A stretch of DNA of 64,000 nt from an uncultured Prevotellaceae bacterium (GCA_902780635.1 CACZGH010000017.1:38828-102827); one strand, 5' to 3'; positions 25,143 through 35,741 are shown, numbered from the stretch's first letter. Translations and numbers: made by a program. Notes: generated by a model not told the origin, from the letters alone.

Positions 25143-27359
25143 TTATCGTATAAACAGCAGTTCACGATACTTGGGCAGTGGCCATAGGCTATCGTCGACG
25201 ATGAGTTCCAGCTTGTCTATCTGATAACGGATGCCATCGAGTTTGGGTTCTACCATATCATGGTAAGCGATGGCCTTTTCGTGTTCATCTTCTATTTTGT
25301 TAGCCTGCCTCCGCGCATTAATGAGTTCTTCCACCTGCTGTTCGATGGCTGAAGTACGCTCAGCTATCTCCTCAATGATTTTAATATTGCGTGCAGAGAG
25401 TTTCGCAGCCTTTTCACCGACGAAGATATCTTTCATGTTTTCAACATTTTTCAACAGCGCACTCTGGTAGCGGGTGGCAACGGGGATGATATGGTTCATT
25501 GACAAGTCGCCCAGGACGCGAGCTTCGATTTGTATTTTCTTCGTATAGGTTTCCCACTTCACCTCGTTGCGGGCCTCCAACTCTTTCTTTGTCATCACGC
25601 CAAGGCGCTCAAACATCTCTATGCTTTCAGGGTCAAGGTATCGTTCGAAAATTTTCGGGCAGGACTTTTCGACATCAAGTCCACGTCTAGCGGCTTCTTC
25701 TACCCATTCATCGCTATAGCCGTTGCCATCGAAGCGGATTGGTTTACACGTTTTGATATCTTCACGCAACACGTCGATAATGGCATGGAAGGAGGCGGTG
25801 TGGCCAGTGCCTTCGAGTTTCTTCTCCAGCTCAGGAATTCTGGCGTCGACACGTTTCTTGAAGTCTGCCAATGCTTCTGCGACGGCACTGTTGAGCGCAA
25901 TCATCGCTGAGGCACAGTTGGCCTCACTGCCTACAGCACGGAATTCAAAACGGTTGCCTGTGAAGGCAAAGGGCGACGTGCGGTTGCGGTCAGTATTATC
26001 GATAAACAGTTCTGGTATCTCTGGTATGTCCATCTTCATCCCCTGTTTGCCATCCATGGCGAGTATGTTTTCCCTGTCAGCCATCTCGATATGGTCAAGT
26101 AATTCACTGACCTGTTTGCCAAGGAACGACGAGATGATAGCAGGTGGTGCCTCATTAGCACCCAGACGATGTGCATTGGTAGCCGACATGATGCTGGCTT
26201 TCAGCAGTCCATTGTGGCGGTATACGCCCATCAATGTCTCAACGATGAAGGTGGCGAAGCGTAAGTTTTGTAAGGCCGTTTTTCCAGGCGCATGAAGGAG
26301 TATGCCATTGTCCGTACTCAGTGACCAGTTGTTGTGTTTTCCGCTTCCATTGATACCAGCGAATGGCTTTTCGTGCAGCAGCACCCGAAACCCGTGTTTG
26401 CGTGCCACCCTTTTCATCACCGACATCAACAGCATATTGTGGTCTACAGCAAGATTGGTCTCCTCGTAGATCGGAGCCAATTCAAACTGGTTGGGAGCCA
26501 CCTCGTTGTGACGGGTCTTGCAGGGAATACCTAATTCGAGGGCCACCATTTCGAGCTCTTTCATAAATGCAGCCACTCGTTCGGGAATATTTCCGAAATA
26601 ATGGTCATCCATCTGCTGGTTTTTTGCAGAGTCGTGCCCCATCAGCGTGCGTCCTGTCAAAAGCAGGTCAGGACGTGCCGCATAGAGTCCTTCGTCAACG
26701 AGGAAATACTCTTGTTCCCATCCAAGGTTGGATGTCACTTTCTTTACGTCAGGGTCGAAATATCGACACACCTCGGTGGCAGCCACATTCACGGCATGAA
26801 GGGCGCGCAACAACGGAGCTTTATAGTCGAGCGCCTCTCCGCTGTAAGAAATAAACACCGTGGGGATACACAGCGTGTCGTCAATAATAAATACGGGTGA
26901 GGTGGGATCCCATGCGGAATAGCCACGTGCCTCGAAAGTAGAACGGATGCCGCCTGATGGGAACGAAGAGGCGTCGGGCTCCTGCTGTACAAGCAGTTTT
27001 CCCGTAAACTCTTCCACCATTCCTCCCTTGCCATCGTGCTCGATAAACGAGTCGTGCTTCTCGGCAGTGCCCTCTGTCAGGGGCTGGAACCAATGGGTAT
27101 AGTGTGTCACACCGTTTTCTGTGGCCCACTGCTTCATGCCTGCTGCAACGGCGTCGGCCACCTCTCTGTCGAGCCTTGCGCCGTTGTCTATCACGTCTAT
27201 CATTTTCTCATAGATGTCCTTTGGAAGATACTTGTACATCTTCTCACGGTTGAAGACCTTTTTACCGAAATACTTCGCGGGTCTCTCACTGGGTGTTAAC
27301 ACGTCGAGAGGTTTCTTCTTGAAAGCCTCGCCGACAACCTGAAATCTTAATGTCTCCAT
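25143..27359 (-). CDS. glnN: Glutamine synthetase type III
   Basis: A 738-residue glutamine synthetase of the GlnN class, much longer than type I; it makes glutamine from glutamate, ammonia and ATP. Type III signatures are present: FGKKVFNREKMYKYLPK, VTHYTHWFQPLT, ASSFPSGGIRSTFEARGY, NEVAPNQFELAPIYEETN and AGINGSGKHNNWSL. The catalytic fold is complete and the C-terminal extension characteristic of the class is intact. It is the last gene of the leftward run from gltB, 12 bp after dapL, so glutamine synthesis is transcriptionally linked to glutamate synthase. Confidence 0.96.
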   Translation of the reverse strand: METLRFQVVGEAFKKKPLDVLTPSERPAKYFGKKVFNREKMYKYLPKDIYEKMIDVIDNGARLDREVADAVAAGMKQWATENGVTHYTHWFQPLTEGTAEKHDSFIEHDGKGGMVEEFTGKLLVQQEPDASSFPSGGIRSTFEARGYSAWDPTSPVFIIDDTLCIPTVFISYSGEALDYKAPLLRALHAVNVAATEVCRYFDPDVKKVTSNLGWEQEYFLVDEGLYAARPDLLLTGRTLMGHDSAKNQQMDDHYFGNIPERVAAFMKELEMVALELGIPCKTRHNEVAPNQFELAPIYEETNLAVDHNMLLMSVMKRVARKHGFRVLLHEKPFAGINGSGKHNNWSLSTDNGILLHAPGKTALQNLRFATFIVETLMGVYRHNGLLKASIMSATNAHRLGANEAPPAIISSFLGKQVSELLDHIEMADRENILAMDGKQGMKMDIPEIPELFIDNTDRNRTSPFAFTGNRFEFRAVGSEANCASAMIALNSAVAEALADFKKRVDARIPELEKKLEGTGHTASFHAIIDVLREDIKTCKPIRFDGNGYSDEWVEEAARRGLDVEKSCPKIFERYLDPESIEMFERLGVMTKKELEARNEVKWETYTKKIQIEARVLGDLSMNHIIPVATRYQSALLKNVENMKDIFVGEKAAKLSARNIKIIEEIAERTSAIEQQVEELINARRQANKIEDEHEKAIAYHDMVEPKLDGIRYQIDKLELIVDDSLWPLPKYRELLFIR

Positions 27360-27371
27360 TTTTTATCGTTT

Positions 27372-28643
27372 TTAATGATTAATAGTCCATTTTTCTATTC
27401 TGTGTAAAGCCTCTTCGGTACTTTCGTGAGTACCAAAAGCCGTAAAACGTACGTATCCCTCACCTGAAGGCCCGAAGCCTACACCTGGAGTGCATACGAC
27501 ATTGGCTCCATAAAGCAGTTGTTCGAAGAATTTCCATGAAAGGCTGCGAGAGAGGGCTCCCCGTTCGGAGGTGTCTGATGTGCGGGGCGTTTTCATCCAG
27601 ATATACGGTGCGTTGTCACCGCCATAGACTTCATAGCCCAACCGCCGCAGCGTAGCGATCATCAGGTGAGCGTTTTGCATATAGTAATCGATGGTAGCCT
27701 TCACCTGTTCCTTTCCTTCTGGTGTATAGATGGCTTCGGCTGCCCGTTGTGAGATATAACTGGTGCCATTGAATTTGGTGCATTGCCTTCTGTTCCAGAG
27801 CGGATTGAGTGGGATTCGCTCTCCGTCAAGTGTGGCAGCAGTCAAGTCCTTAGGTACGATGGTGTAACCACATCTCAAGCCTGTGAATCCAGCGGTCTTC
27901 GAATACGAGTGAAATTCGATGGCACATTTCCTGGCACCCCGTATCTCATAAATGCTGTGTGGCACCTCAGGGTCGGTGATATAAGCCTGGTATGCGGCAT
28001 CATAGAAAATGAGGATATCGTTTTTCAATGCGTAGTTCACCCACTTGCGCAGTTCCTTTTTGGTGATGACGGTGCCCGTGGGGTTGTTAGGATAGCAAAG
28101 GTAGATGACGTCGACATGTCGGTCTTTAGGTATCGAAGGCACAAAGCCATTCTCTGCCGTACATGGCATATAGACCACATTCGACCATCGTCCGTCCACC
28201 ATTGTTCCAGCCCTGCCTATCATCACGTTAGAGTCGATGTATACGGGATAGATGGGATCTGTCACACCGATGGTGTTGTCCCAACGAATCAGTTCCTGCA
28301 TGTTTCCTGTATCAGACTTGGCACCATCGTTGATGAAGACCTCATCTATGTCGAGGTGGATGCCACGTGGGAGGAAGTCATTCTTCAGGATGGCTTCACG
28401 GAGGAAATCATATCCTTGTTCGGGTCCATATCCATGAAAGCCTGCGGTGGTGGCCATTTCATCTGTCGCTCGGTGCATCGCCTCGATGACAGCAGGGCAC
28501 AAAGGTTGTGTCACATCGCCGATACCGAGTGAGATGACATCTGCCTTGGGGTGCATCACCTTGAATGCATTTACCTTTTTAGCAATATCTGCAAACAGGT
28601 AATTATTTGGAAGTTTTAAAAAATGTTCGTTTACTAAAGCCAT
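27372..28643 (-). CDS. dapL: LL-diaminopimelate aminotransferase
   Basis: A 423-residue PLP aminotransferase that converts tetrahydrodipicolinate to LL-diaminopimelate in one step with glutamate as donor, bypassing the succinylase route. The start (MALVNEHFLKLPNNYLFADI) and ISLGIGDVTQPL are characteristic of DapL. The PLP lysine is Lys249 in FHSYSKTAGFTG, preceded by YLCYPNNPTGT. It sits between dapF and glnN, so the two successive DAP steps and glutamate supply are in one run. The gap from dapF is 64 bp of AT-rich repeated ATGAAAAATTAAA-like sequence. Confidence 0.95.
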   Translation of the reverse strand: MALVNEHFLKLPNNYLFADIAKKVNAFKVMHPKADVISLGIGDVTQPLCPAVIEAMHRATDEMATTAGFHGYGPEQGYDFLREAILKNDFLPRGIHLDIDEVFINDGAKSDTGNMQELIRWDNTIGVTDPIYPVYIDSNVMIGRAGTMVDGRWSNVVYMPCTAENGFVPSIPKDRHVDVIYLCYPNNPTGTVITKKELRKWVNYALKNDILIFYDAAYQAYITDPEVPHSIYEIRGARKCAIEFHSYSKTAGFTGLRCGYTIVPKDLTAATLDGERIPLNPLWNRRQCTKFNGTSYISQRAAEAIYTPEGKEQVKATIDYYMQNAHLMIATLRRLGYEVYGGDNAPYIWMKTPRTSDTSERGALSRSLSWKFFEQLLYGANVVCTPGVGFGPSGEGYVRFTAFGTHESTEEALHRIEKWTINH

Positions 28644-28707
28644 TATAGAGATGAAAAATTAAAAATGAAAAATTAAAGATGAAAATTAGAAAATTATAAG
28701 ATGACAT

Positions 28708-29517
28708 TTATTGGGGCATGGCGATTTCGCCATCGAAGACGAAGTCGGCCGGACCTGTCATATAGACATGGTTGTCTGATTCACGCCATTCGATGTCAAG
28801 GGAGCCGCCGTCCATCATGATTTGTGACTTCCGCCCTGTACGGCCTGTGATGGCTGCGGCTACTGCCGTGGCACAAGCTCCTGTGCCACATGCCATCGTG
28901 ACACCACTCCCCCGTTCCCAGACACGTGTTCTGATTTCCCCGTTGTTTTCCACTCTTGCCAGTTCTATGTTGCATCCTTGTGGAAAGGCGGGATGCCGCT
29001 CCAGTGCTTTCCCCGTTTCGGTCACCTCATCCACGTCTTCGGTGAAGATGACGTAGTGTGGATTTCCCATGGACACGAAGATACCTTTTCCGTGGTCTTT
29101 AGATGCCACATACTGTGTATCATTCTCAAAGATGGGTTCCAGCATGTCAACGGTGACGCTCCTCACGATGCCGTCTTCGAGATGAAGGCACAGCGTTTTG
29201 ATGCCGGAACGTGTGAGCAGTTTGATTTCTGTCTTGTCTGTGAGTCCACGCTCATAAAGGTATTTCCCAATACACCTTGAAGCATTGCCACACATCATCG
29301 CCTCGCTGCCATCGGCATTGAAGATACGCATGGTGAAATCAGCTTCAGGCAAGGGGCTGACTCCGATGAGTACCAGTCCGTCGGAGCCGACCCCTTTATG
29401 TCGGTCGCTCCACTCGATGGCAGCCTTCACAGGGTCAGGCACCTCGTGAAACATGGTATTGACGTAGATATAGTCGTTGCCAGCTCCGTGCATTTTGGTG
29501 AATGGTATCTTTTTCAT
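28708..29517 (-). CDS. dapF: Diaminopimelate epimerase
   Basis: A 269-residue PLP-independent epimerase that converts LL-DAP to meso-DAP for peptidoglycan and lysine. Both catalytic cysteines are visible: Cys76 in [11 protein letters not shown] and Cys210 in [10 protein letters not shown]. The N-terminus [14 protein letters not shown] is typical. One base separates its start from the gltD stop codon, so translation is probably coupled; dapL, the preceding pathway step, follows it. Confidence 0.95.
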   Translation of the reverse strand: MKKIPFTKMHGAGNDYIYVNTMFHEVPDPVKAAIEWSDRHKGVGSDGLVLIGVSPLPEADFTMRIFNADGSEAMMCGNASRCIGKYLYERGLTDKTEIKLLTRSGIKTLCLHLEDGIVRSVTVDMLEPIFENDTQYVASKDHGKGIFVSMGNPHYVIFTEDVDEVTETGKALERHPAFPQGCNIELARVENNGEIRTRVWERGSGVTMACGTGACATAVAAAITGRTGRKSQIMMDGGSLDIEWRESDNHVYMTGPADFVFDGEIAMPQ

Positions 29518-29518
29518 G

Positions 29519-30868
29519 TTATTTCAAATAATCGTGAACCTTAAGAGCTGTCTGTTTTCCACTGGCCATGGCTCGCACTACGAGGCTGGCACCGTTGGCG
29601 GCATCACCGCATACGAATACATTGTCAGGATATTGAGGATGCTGTGGCTTGAGAAATCCCATGGCAAGGAGTACCAGTTCTGCCTTGATGATGTCAGGTT
29701 TTCCTTTTTCCACCATCAGTGGCCGCCCCCCTTCCGGGTTGGGTTTCCAGTCTATCTCCTGCACTTTGACCCCCGACAAATGTCCATCTTTGCCAATGAA
29801 TTCGAGTGTGTTGATGTTCCAGAACCGAGTGCATCCCTCCTCATGAGAAGAGGTGGTCTTGAGCGTGCGTGGATAATTGGGCCAAGGATTAGCGGGGTCT
29901 TCTGGTCCCTCCACGGGTCGTGGCATAATTTCTATCTGAGTGACACTTTTGCATCCCTGACGGTGTGCCGTACCGATACAGTCAGACCCTGTGTCGCCAC
30001 CTCCGATGACCAGTACGTCTTTTCCTTTTGCAGTGATGCGCTCGTCTTTGGTGTACTCCATACCCGCCAGCACACGGTTTTGCTGACTGAGCAATTCCAG
30101 TGCAAAATGTACTCCTTTCAGTTCACGCCCTTTGATGTTTAGATCGCGTGCCGTAGGAGTGCCCGTGGCAATGACGACCGCATCATATTGCTGTGCAAGT
30201 TGTGAGACGGTATCACCATTCACCTCCATCCCATACTGGAAAGTGATACCTTCCTGCTCTAACAGACGGAGCCGGCGGTCAATGATGGCTTTGTTGAGTT
30301 TGAAGTTGGGGATGCCATAGCGGAGCAGTCCTCCGGCAGCCTCGTTTTTCTCAAAGACGGTGACTTGATATCCCATCAGGTTAAGATCATTGGCTACAGA
30401 GAGTCCCGCCGGCCCCGCTCCAACAATGGCCACTTGCTTGCCATTTCGTTGAGGATGGCATATTTCGATATATCCTTCTCGGAAGGCAGCCTCTGTGATA
30501 GCAGCCTCATTCTCCCGGTTGGTGGTGGGCTCGTGGTTATAACGGTTGAGCACACATGCTTTCTCACACAGTGCCGGACAGATGCGTCCAGTGAACTCAG
30601 GAAAAGGATTGGTAGAGGAGAGAAGCCGATAGGCCTGTTCCCACTCACGCTTATATAGGGCGTCGTTCCATTCAGGGGCTTTGTTCCCTAATGGGCATGC
30701 CCAATGGCAAAATGGTACGCCGCAGTCCATGCACCGTGAGGCCTGTGCCAACCGTTCCCGTGTGTTAAGGGTCTGTTCCACCTCTCCGAAGTCGTGAATT
30801 CTATCGTGAAGTGGCCTATAGCCTGCTTCCTGACGGTGTATCTCTAAAAATGCTCTTGGATTTCCCAT
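29519..30868 (-). CDS. gltD: Glutamate synthase small subunit
   Basis: A 449-residue subunit that takes electrons from NAD(P)H and passes them to GltB. The N-terminal cysteines that hold two [4Fe-4S] clusters are present ([20 protein letters not shown] and CPALCEKAC). The FAD site is [14 protein letters not shown] and the NAD(P) site is [15 protein letters not shown]. It starts 39 bp after gltB on the same strand and forms an intact heterodimer pair with it. Confidence 0.95.
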   Translation of the reverse strand: MGNPRAFLEIHRQEAGYRPLHDRIHDFGEVEQTLNTRERLAQASRCMDCGVPFCHWACPLGNKAPEWNDALYKREWEQAYRLLSSTNPFPEFTGRICPALCEKACVLNRYNHEPTTNRENEAAITEAAFREGYIEICHPQRNGKQVAIVGAGPAGLSVANDLNLMGYQVTVFEKNEAAGGLLRYGIPNFKLNKAIIDRRLRLLEQEGITFQYGMEVNGDTVSQLAQQYDAVVIATGTPTARDLNIKGRELKGVHFALELLSQQNRVLAGMEYTKDERITAKGKDVLVIGGGDTGSDCIGTAHRQGCKSVTQIEIMPRPVEGPEDPANPWPNYPRTLKTTSSHEEGCTRFWNINTLEFIGKDGHLSGVKVQEIDWKPNPEGGRPLMVEKGKPDIIKAELVLLAMGFLKPQHPQYPDNVFVCGDAANGASLVVRAMASGKQTALKVHDYLK

Positions 30869-30907
30869 AATCGTTGTTGTTTGATGTTTTCTACCCTACC
30901 CTTCTTT

Positions 30908-33900
30908 TCAATAATCTCTCTGCATGTCGGCAATTTTCTGTCGCAATTTGTTCATCTGCTCTTCCTGTAACACCCGTTTGTACTCAATGGGCACGACCTG
31001 TATGAAGTCTTCCACATAGTGATGCCAATCGTCGAGCATGGTACGGGCCAGTTTAGAACCCGTATAGAGATAATGCTGGCGGATGAGCTCATGCAGTTCT
31101 TTGCGTGACACATTGTCTTCCACAAGATTGATCTCCACCATGTCCATATTGCAGAAATAGTCGAAGTGATGGTGCTGATCCCAGACGTAGGCGACACCGC
31201 CCGACATACCTGCTGCAAAGTTGCGTCCAGTATCTCCGAGCACAACGATTCGTCCGCCTGTCATATATTCACAGCAGTGGTCTCCTGCCCCTTCAACGAC
31301 AGCGATAGCTCCACTGTTGCGCACCCCAAAGCGCTCACCCACCTTGCCATTGACATAAAGTTCGCCCGAAGTGGCTCCATAAAGTCCGGTATTACCAGCG
31401 ATGATATTCTTTTCTGCCTCGAAGTTGCTCCTGGTGGGTGGCAGAATGGCAATATGCCCTCCAGACAGTCCCTTGCCAAAATAATCGTTGACCTCACCTT
31501 CCAGTTTAAAGCTGACACCATGGGCAAGAAAGGCGCCAAACGACTGGCCTGCCGAACCTTTAAATTTCACGTTGATGGTATTGTCGGGCAACCCTGCCAG
31601 CCCATATTTTGAAGCTATCACACCCGAAAGCATCGCGCCTACGGCCCGGTCGGTGTTGCGGATGGTGTAGTCTTGGTTGACTTCTTCCTGAGAGTCTATG
31701 GCTCTCTCCGAGGCGGCTATCATTCGTTGGTCGAGAATAGTGCCCTGCATCCCAAGTGGCACTGCGGGCTTCAACCTGTCACCTGTGAAATGGAGGACGC
31801 CGTCTTCCTTATAAAGCAGTCGGCTGAAATCAAGCACAGAGTCTTTTGTCTCTATAAGGTCAGAACGCCCCACAATGTCATCCAACGATTTGAATCCCAT
31901 CTCTGCCAGATATTCACGCACCTCCTGGGCTATGAAAGTGAAATAATGGACCAAGTACTGATAATGGCCGATGAAGTGTTTGCGCAGCTCAGGATTTTGT
32001 GTGGCCACTCCCATCGGACAGGTGTTGAGGTTGCACTTTCGCATCATTACGCAGCCGAGCACGATCAGTGCCGCGGTGCCGAAGCCAAACTCCTCGGCGC
32101 CCAAGAGTGCCATGAGCACCACGTCGCGGCCCGTCTTGACTTGACCATCTACTTGCAGACGTACCCCACCTCTAAGACCATTGCGCACAAGGGTCTGCTG
32201 GGTCTCAGAAAGTCCTATCTCTGGCGATATACCCGCAAAGCGCATACTTGATGCGGGACTGGCTCCTGTACCGCCTTCAGCCCCACTGATCACGATCAGG
32301 TCGGCTTTCGCTTTTGCCACCCCTGCGGCTATGGTACCTACGCCACTTTCGGCCACCAGTTTCACGCTGACCGCAGCCCTAGGATTAACATTCTTCAGGT
32401 CGAAGATAAGCTGTGCCAGGTCTTCAATTGAATAGATGTCGTGATGAGGTGGAGGTGAAATCAATGAAATGCCGGGAATAGAATGACGTGTCTTGGCTAT
32501 CACCTCATTGACTTTGAAACCAGGCAACTGTCCTCCCTCACCAGGCTTCGCCCCCTGTGCCACTTTGATTTGTATCTCTTCAGCATTGACCAAGTATTCC
32601 GTTGTCACGCCGAACCGGCCACTGGCCACTTGTTTGGTTTTCGAGCACAGGCTGATGCCATCGCGCTCAGTGTGGAAACGCTGCGAGTCTTCTCCACCCT
32701 CTCCCGTGTTGGAGCGTGCCCCAAGTTTGTTCATAGCCAGACAAATGGCCTCATGCGCCTCTTTTGACAGTGCGCCAAACGACATGGCACCCGCCACGAA
32801 ATGCTTCACAATCTGCTCTACAGGTTCGACCTCATCGATGGGGATAGGATTCTTTTTCCATCCAAGGAAATCGCGTATAAAGATGGGGTTCTCCTTGGAG
32901 TCGACCAACTGCGCAAACTCCTTGTATTTCTTGTAATCGCCTTTTCGAGTCGAGAGTTGCAAGGTGGAAATGACCTCTGGTGTCCATGCGTGCTTGATGC
33001 CGTCCTTACGCCAATGGAACTGACCTAAGTTGGGAAGAAACGCGCGGTGAGCTGTCATCTCATTGCTACATGTATGATATGCCGCCTGATGCATGGCCAC
33101 CGCATCCTTGGCTATCTTTTCCAAACCGATGCCGCCAATGGTGCTCACCTCCGTGCCGAAATATGCTTTCAAAAGGCTCTCGCTCAGTCCGATACTTTCG
33201 AATATCTTCGCACCTCGATACGAGCGGATGGTGGAGATGCCCATCTTGGCCATGATTTTGAACAATCCTTTTTTCACGGCTTTGATATAGTTTTTCTCCG
33301 CGGTGCTGTAGTCCTCTTGTATCTGGTGTCGCTTGACCAAGTCGTCCAGAATGGCGAACGTCATATAAGGACATAAAGCACTCGCCCCATATCCCAGCAA
33401 CAGTGCTGCATGCATCGTCTCACGGATCTCTCCACTTTCCACTATCAGTGCTGTCTGCACCCTCTTCCCGACATTGATCAGATAATGATGCACCGCACTG
33501 ACCGCCAACAAAGAAGGGATGGCCACCTGTTGAGCATCTACATCCCTATCGGAGAGGATGATGTAATTGTAGCCCTCATCCACATATTTCTCTGCCTGAT
33601 GACACAGAGCATCAAGGGCTTCTCTCAATCTTTCGCCACCCTGTGCACTATCTGCGGTGTATATGTCTGGCATCTTGAAGGTGGTCGACAACTTGATGGT
33701 ATTAAAACCTTTATATCTGATATTGCACAGGATATCAAGCTGAGTGTTATTGAGTATCGGATGCGGCAGTCGCACCATCTTGCAGTTGGTCTCATCAGGA
33801 TTGAGAATACCAGTTCCTACCCGCCCGATATACTCCGTCAGACTCATCACCAGTTCTTCGCGGATAGAGTCGATGGCAGGATTGGTCACCTGTGCAAATT

Positions 33901-35428
33901 GCTGGCGGAAGTAATTAAAAAAAACCTGTGGTTTGTCGCTCAGCACGGCCAACGGTGTGTCGTTACCCATCGAGGCAGTCGGTTCTTGTCCATTGATAGC
34001 CATAGGAACGATGGTCGACGAGATGTCCTCTTCGCCATACCCAAACAATATTTCCTTTTGCAAAAGATCAGGCAGAGCATTGTCCACATGCCGGCCACTT
34101 TTCAGTTTCTCCAACTGAATGCGGTTGGTGTTCAGCCACTGACGATAGGGATGTTCAGAAGCCAACTGCTGTTTGATTTCCCCATCATAGTAGATCTTTC
34201 CTTCTTTCGTGTCGATAAGCAGAATCTTACCAGGTTGCAAACGGCCCTTCGCGGCAATCTCCGTCGGATCGAAGTCCATCACGCCCACCTCTGAGGCTAC
34301 CACCATTGTATCATTTTTAGTAATGGTATAACGGGCAGGGCGCAGTCCGTTTCTGTCGAGCATGCCTCCCGCAAAACGTCCGTCGGAGAACAACAAAGCC
34401 GCCGGACCATCCCATGGTTCCATCAAGATAGAGTGATATTCGTAGAAAGCTTTCAGATCCTCACTAATGGGATTTTTGTCGTTGAAAGACTCGGGCACCA
34501 AAACACTCATCGCATGCGGAAGTGACAATCCAGACATCACGAAAAACTCCAAAACATTGTCGAGCGACGCAGAGTCTGACATTCCTGGCTGCACAATGGG
34601 CGAGATGGCCTTCGCCTCCCCTAAAGCATCGCTTGAGAGCACGCTCTCCCTGGCTTTCATCCAACCACGGTTTCCCCTGATGGTGTTGATCTCACCGTTG
34701 TGTGCCAACAGCCGGAAAGGCTGTGCAAGGCTCCATGTGGGGAAGGTGTTGGTGCTGAATCGTGAGTGCACCAGTGCCAGTCCGCTAGTCAGGTATGGAT
34801 TGGTCAAATCTGGAAAGTACTGTCGCACCTGCATCGATGACAGCATACCTTTGTAGATGATATTGGAGTTGCTCAGCGAACAGATGTAAAAGTCTTTGTG
34901 GCCAACCCGCCGCTCAATCTTTTTCCTTATAATATATAATGTTCTAGGAAAAGAATCCACCTTGTCGTCACTGACACCGGTAATAAAAACCTGCTTGATG
35001 TCAGGTTCCGTACTTCTTGCAGCCTCTCCCAAGCACTCAGGGTGAGTTGGCACTGTACGCAGATGCATCAGTTGCAATCCCTCGCGTTCTATCTCTTCGA
35101 TCATCACACTCAGAATCGACTGCTGCACTTGTTTGTCTTTGGGTAGAAACACCAATCCTGTACCATACTTTCCCTTTTCTGGCACCGGAATTCCCTGTAA
35201 CAAGATAAACTCGTGTGGTATCTGAATCATGATGCCAGCACCGTCGCCATCTTTGCCGACTTCAGCGCCCCGATGTCTCATGTTCTCCAATACGTGCAGC
35301 GCTTGGTCTACCAACTCATGACTCTTATTGCCGTGGATGTTTACAATCATCCCCACACCACATGCATCATGCTCAAATGCTTTTTGATAAAGTCCCTTTT
35401 CTTGGCTTTGAAGTTTGCTTTTTGTCAT
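30908..35428 (-). CDS. gltB: Glutamate synthase large subunit
   Basis: A 1506-residue GOGAT large subunit making two glutamates from glutamine and 2-oxoglutarate. The N-terminal glutaminase nucleophile would be Cys23 (HDACGVGMIV) after removal of a short leader peptide. Downstream come the central domain, the FMN-binding synthase domain (GEGGEDSQRF, PGEGGQLPGFKV, ISGAEGGTGASPASS), the 3Fe-4S cysteines in CVMMRKCNLNTCPMG, and the C-terminal beta-helix (GNTGLYGATSGELYVNG, GDTGRNFAAGMSGG). It is complete, first in the gltB-gltD-dapF-dapL-glnN run and divergent from amt. Confidence 0.97.
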   Translation of the reverse strand: MTKSKLQSQEKGLYQKAFEHDACGVGMIVNIHGNKSHELVDQALHVLENMRHRGAEVGKDGDGAGIMIQIPHEFILLQGIPVPEKGKYGTGLVFLPKDKQVQQSILSVMIEEIEREGLQLMHLRTVPTHPECLGEAARSTEPDIKQVFITGVSDDKVDSFPRTLYIIRKKIERRVGHKDFYICSLSNSNIIYKGMLSSMQVRQYFPDLTNPYLTSGLALVHSRFSTNTFPTWSLAQPFRLLAHNGEINTIRGNRGWMKARESVLSSDALGEAKAISPIVQPGMSDSASLDNVLEFFVMSGLSLPHAMSVLVPESFNDKNPISEDLKAFYEYHSILMEPWDGPAALLFSDGRFAGGMLDRNGLRPARYTITKNDTMVVASEVGVMDFDPTEIAAKGRLQPGKILLIDTKEGKIYYDGEIKQQLASEHPYRQWLNTNRIQLEKLKSGRHVDNALPDLLQKEILFGYGEEDISSTIVPMAINGQEPTASMGNDTPLAVLSDKPQVFFNYFRQQFAQVTNPAIDSIREELVMSLTEYIGRVGTGILNPDETNCKMVRLPHPILNNTQLDILCNIRYKGFNTIKLSTTFKMPDIYTADSAQGGERLREALDALCHQAEKYVDEGYNYIILSDRDVDAQQVAIPSLLAVSAVHHYLINVGKRVQTALIVESGEIRETMHAALLLGYGASALCPYMTFAILDDLVKRHQIQEDYSTAEKNYIKAVKKGLFKIMAKMGISTIRSYRGAKIFESIGLSESLLKAYFGTEVSTIGGIGLEKIAKDAVAMHQAAYHTCSNEMTAHRAFLPNLGQFHWRKDGIKHAWTPEVISTLQLSTRKGDYKKYKEFAQLVDSKENPIFIRDFLGWKKNPIPIDEVEPVEQIVKHFVAGAMSFGALSKEAHEAICLAMNKLGARSNTGEGGEDSQRFHTERDGISLCSKTKQVASGRFGVTTEYLVNAEEIQIKVAQGAKPGEGGQLPGFKVNEVIAKTRHSIPGISLISPPPHHDIYSIEDLAQLIFDLKNVNPRAAVSVKLVAESGVGTIAAGVAKAKADLIVISGAEGGTGASPASSMRFAGISPEIGLSETQQTLVRNGLRGGVRLQVDGQVKTGRDVVLMALLGAEEFGFGTAALIVLGCVMMRKCNLNTCPMGVATQNPELRKHFIGHYQYLVHYFTFIAQEVREYLAEMGFKSLDDIVGRSDLIETKDSVLDFSRLLYKEDGVLHFTGDRLKPAVPLGMQGTILDQRMIAASERAIDSQEEVNQDYTIRNTDRAVGAMLSGVIASKYGLAGLPDNTINVKFKGSAGQSFGAFLAHGVSFKLEGEVNDYFGKGLSGGHIAILPPTRSNFEAEKNIIAGNTGLYGATSGELYVNGKVGERFGVRNSGAIAVVEGAGDHCCEYMTGGRIVVLGDTGRNFAAGMSGGVAYVWDQHHHFDYFCNMDMVEINLVEDNVSRKELHELIRQHYLYTGSKLARTMLDDWHHYVEDFIQVVPIEYKRVLQEEQMNKLRQKIADMQRDY

Positions 35429-35469
35429 ATATTCATCTTTTATCCTATCAATTTGCTCAATTTCCGATG

Positions 35470-35499
35470 CAAAGGTAAGTCAAAACGAAAGAAATCCAA
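35470..35499 (-). promoter_or_regulatory. Bacteroidetes promoter of the gltB operon
   Basis: On the minus strand TTG (35499-35497), 19 bases, TACCTTTG (35477-35470). It lies 42 bases upstream of the gltB start codon. Confidence 0.7.
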
Positions 35500-35553
35500 A
35501 AGAAATTCTATCATTTTTAATCTTGATTTTTAACATTGCTTACAATTTATTAT

Positions 35554-35650
35554 TATTGACAGGGAAATAGTGTCAATATATAACATTTTGCACCAAAATA
35601 GCTTTTGTTTTGACACAAAATGATTTTCAAAACAAAATTTTCAAAACAAA
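35554..35650. promoter_or_regulatory. Candidate operator region between gltB and amt
   Basis: TATTGACA (35554-35561) and TGTCAATA (35571-35578) form an 8-bp inverted repeat with a 9-base spacer. A second palindrome, TTTTG-ACA-CAAAA (35608-35620), shares the TTGACA word. A perfect 14-bp tandem duplication (ATTTTCAAAACAAA twice) follows at 35623-35650. These could bind a nitrogen-responsive regulator; no such regulator is identified here. Confidence 0.45.
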
Positions 35651-35688
35651 ACGACAGCTAAAATAGTGTTTTTGCTTTCAAAATGCAT

Positions 35689-35696
35689 TATCTTTG
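35689..35696 (+). promoter_or_regulatory. -7 element of the amt run
   Basis: TATCTTTG, 46 bases upstream of the amt ATG at 35742. No TTG at the usual spacing; the 14-bp duplication sits where the -33 region would begin, suggesting an activator-dependent promoter. Confidence 0.55.
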
Positions 35697-35741
35697 CACC
35701 CGAATATTTCAAAGTGTAATCATTCTATTAAAAGCAGAGGT

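Noticed and set aside
27783-28532. 249-codon plus-strand frame antisense to dapL
   Set aside because: DapL is unambiguous on the other strand with all active-site residues; the antisense product shows no recognisable features.
33410-34294. Long plus-strand open frame (294 codons) antisense to gltB
   Set aside because: It mirrors the conserved GltB coding frame and its product has no export signal, domain or sensible start region; treated as a shadow.
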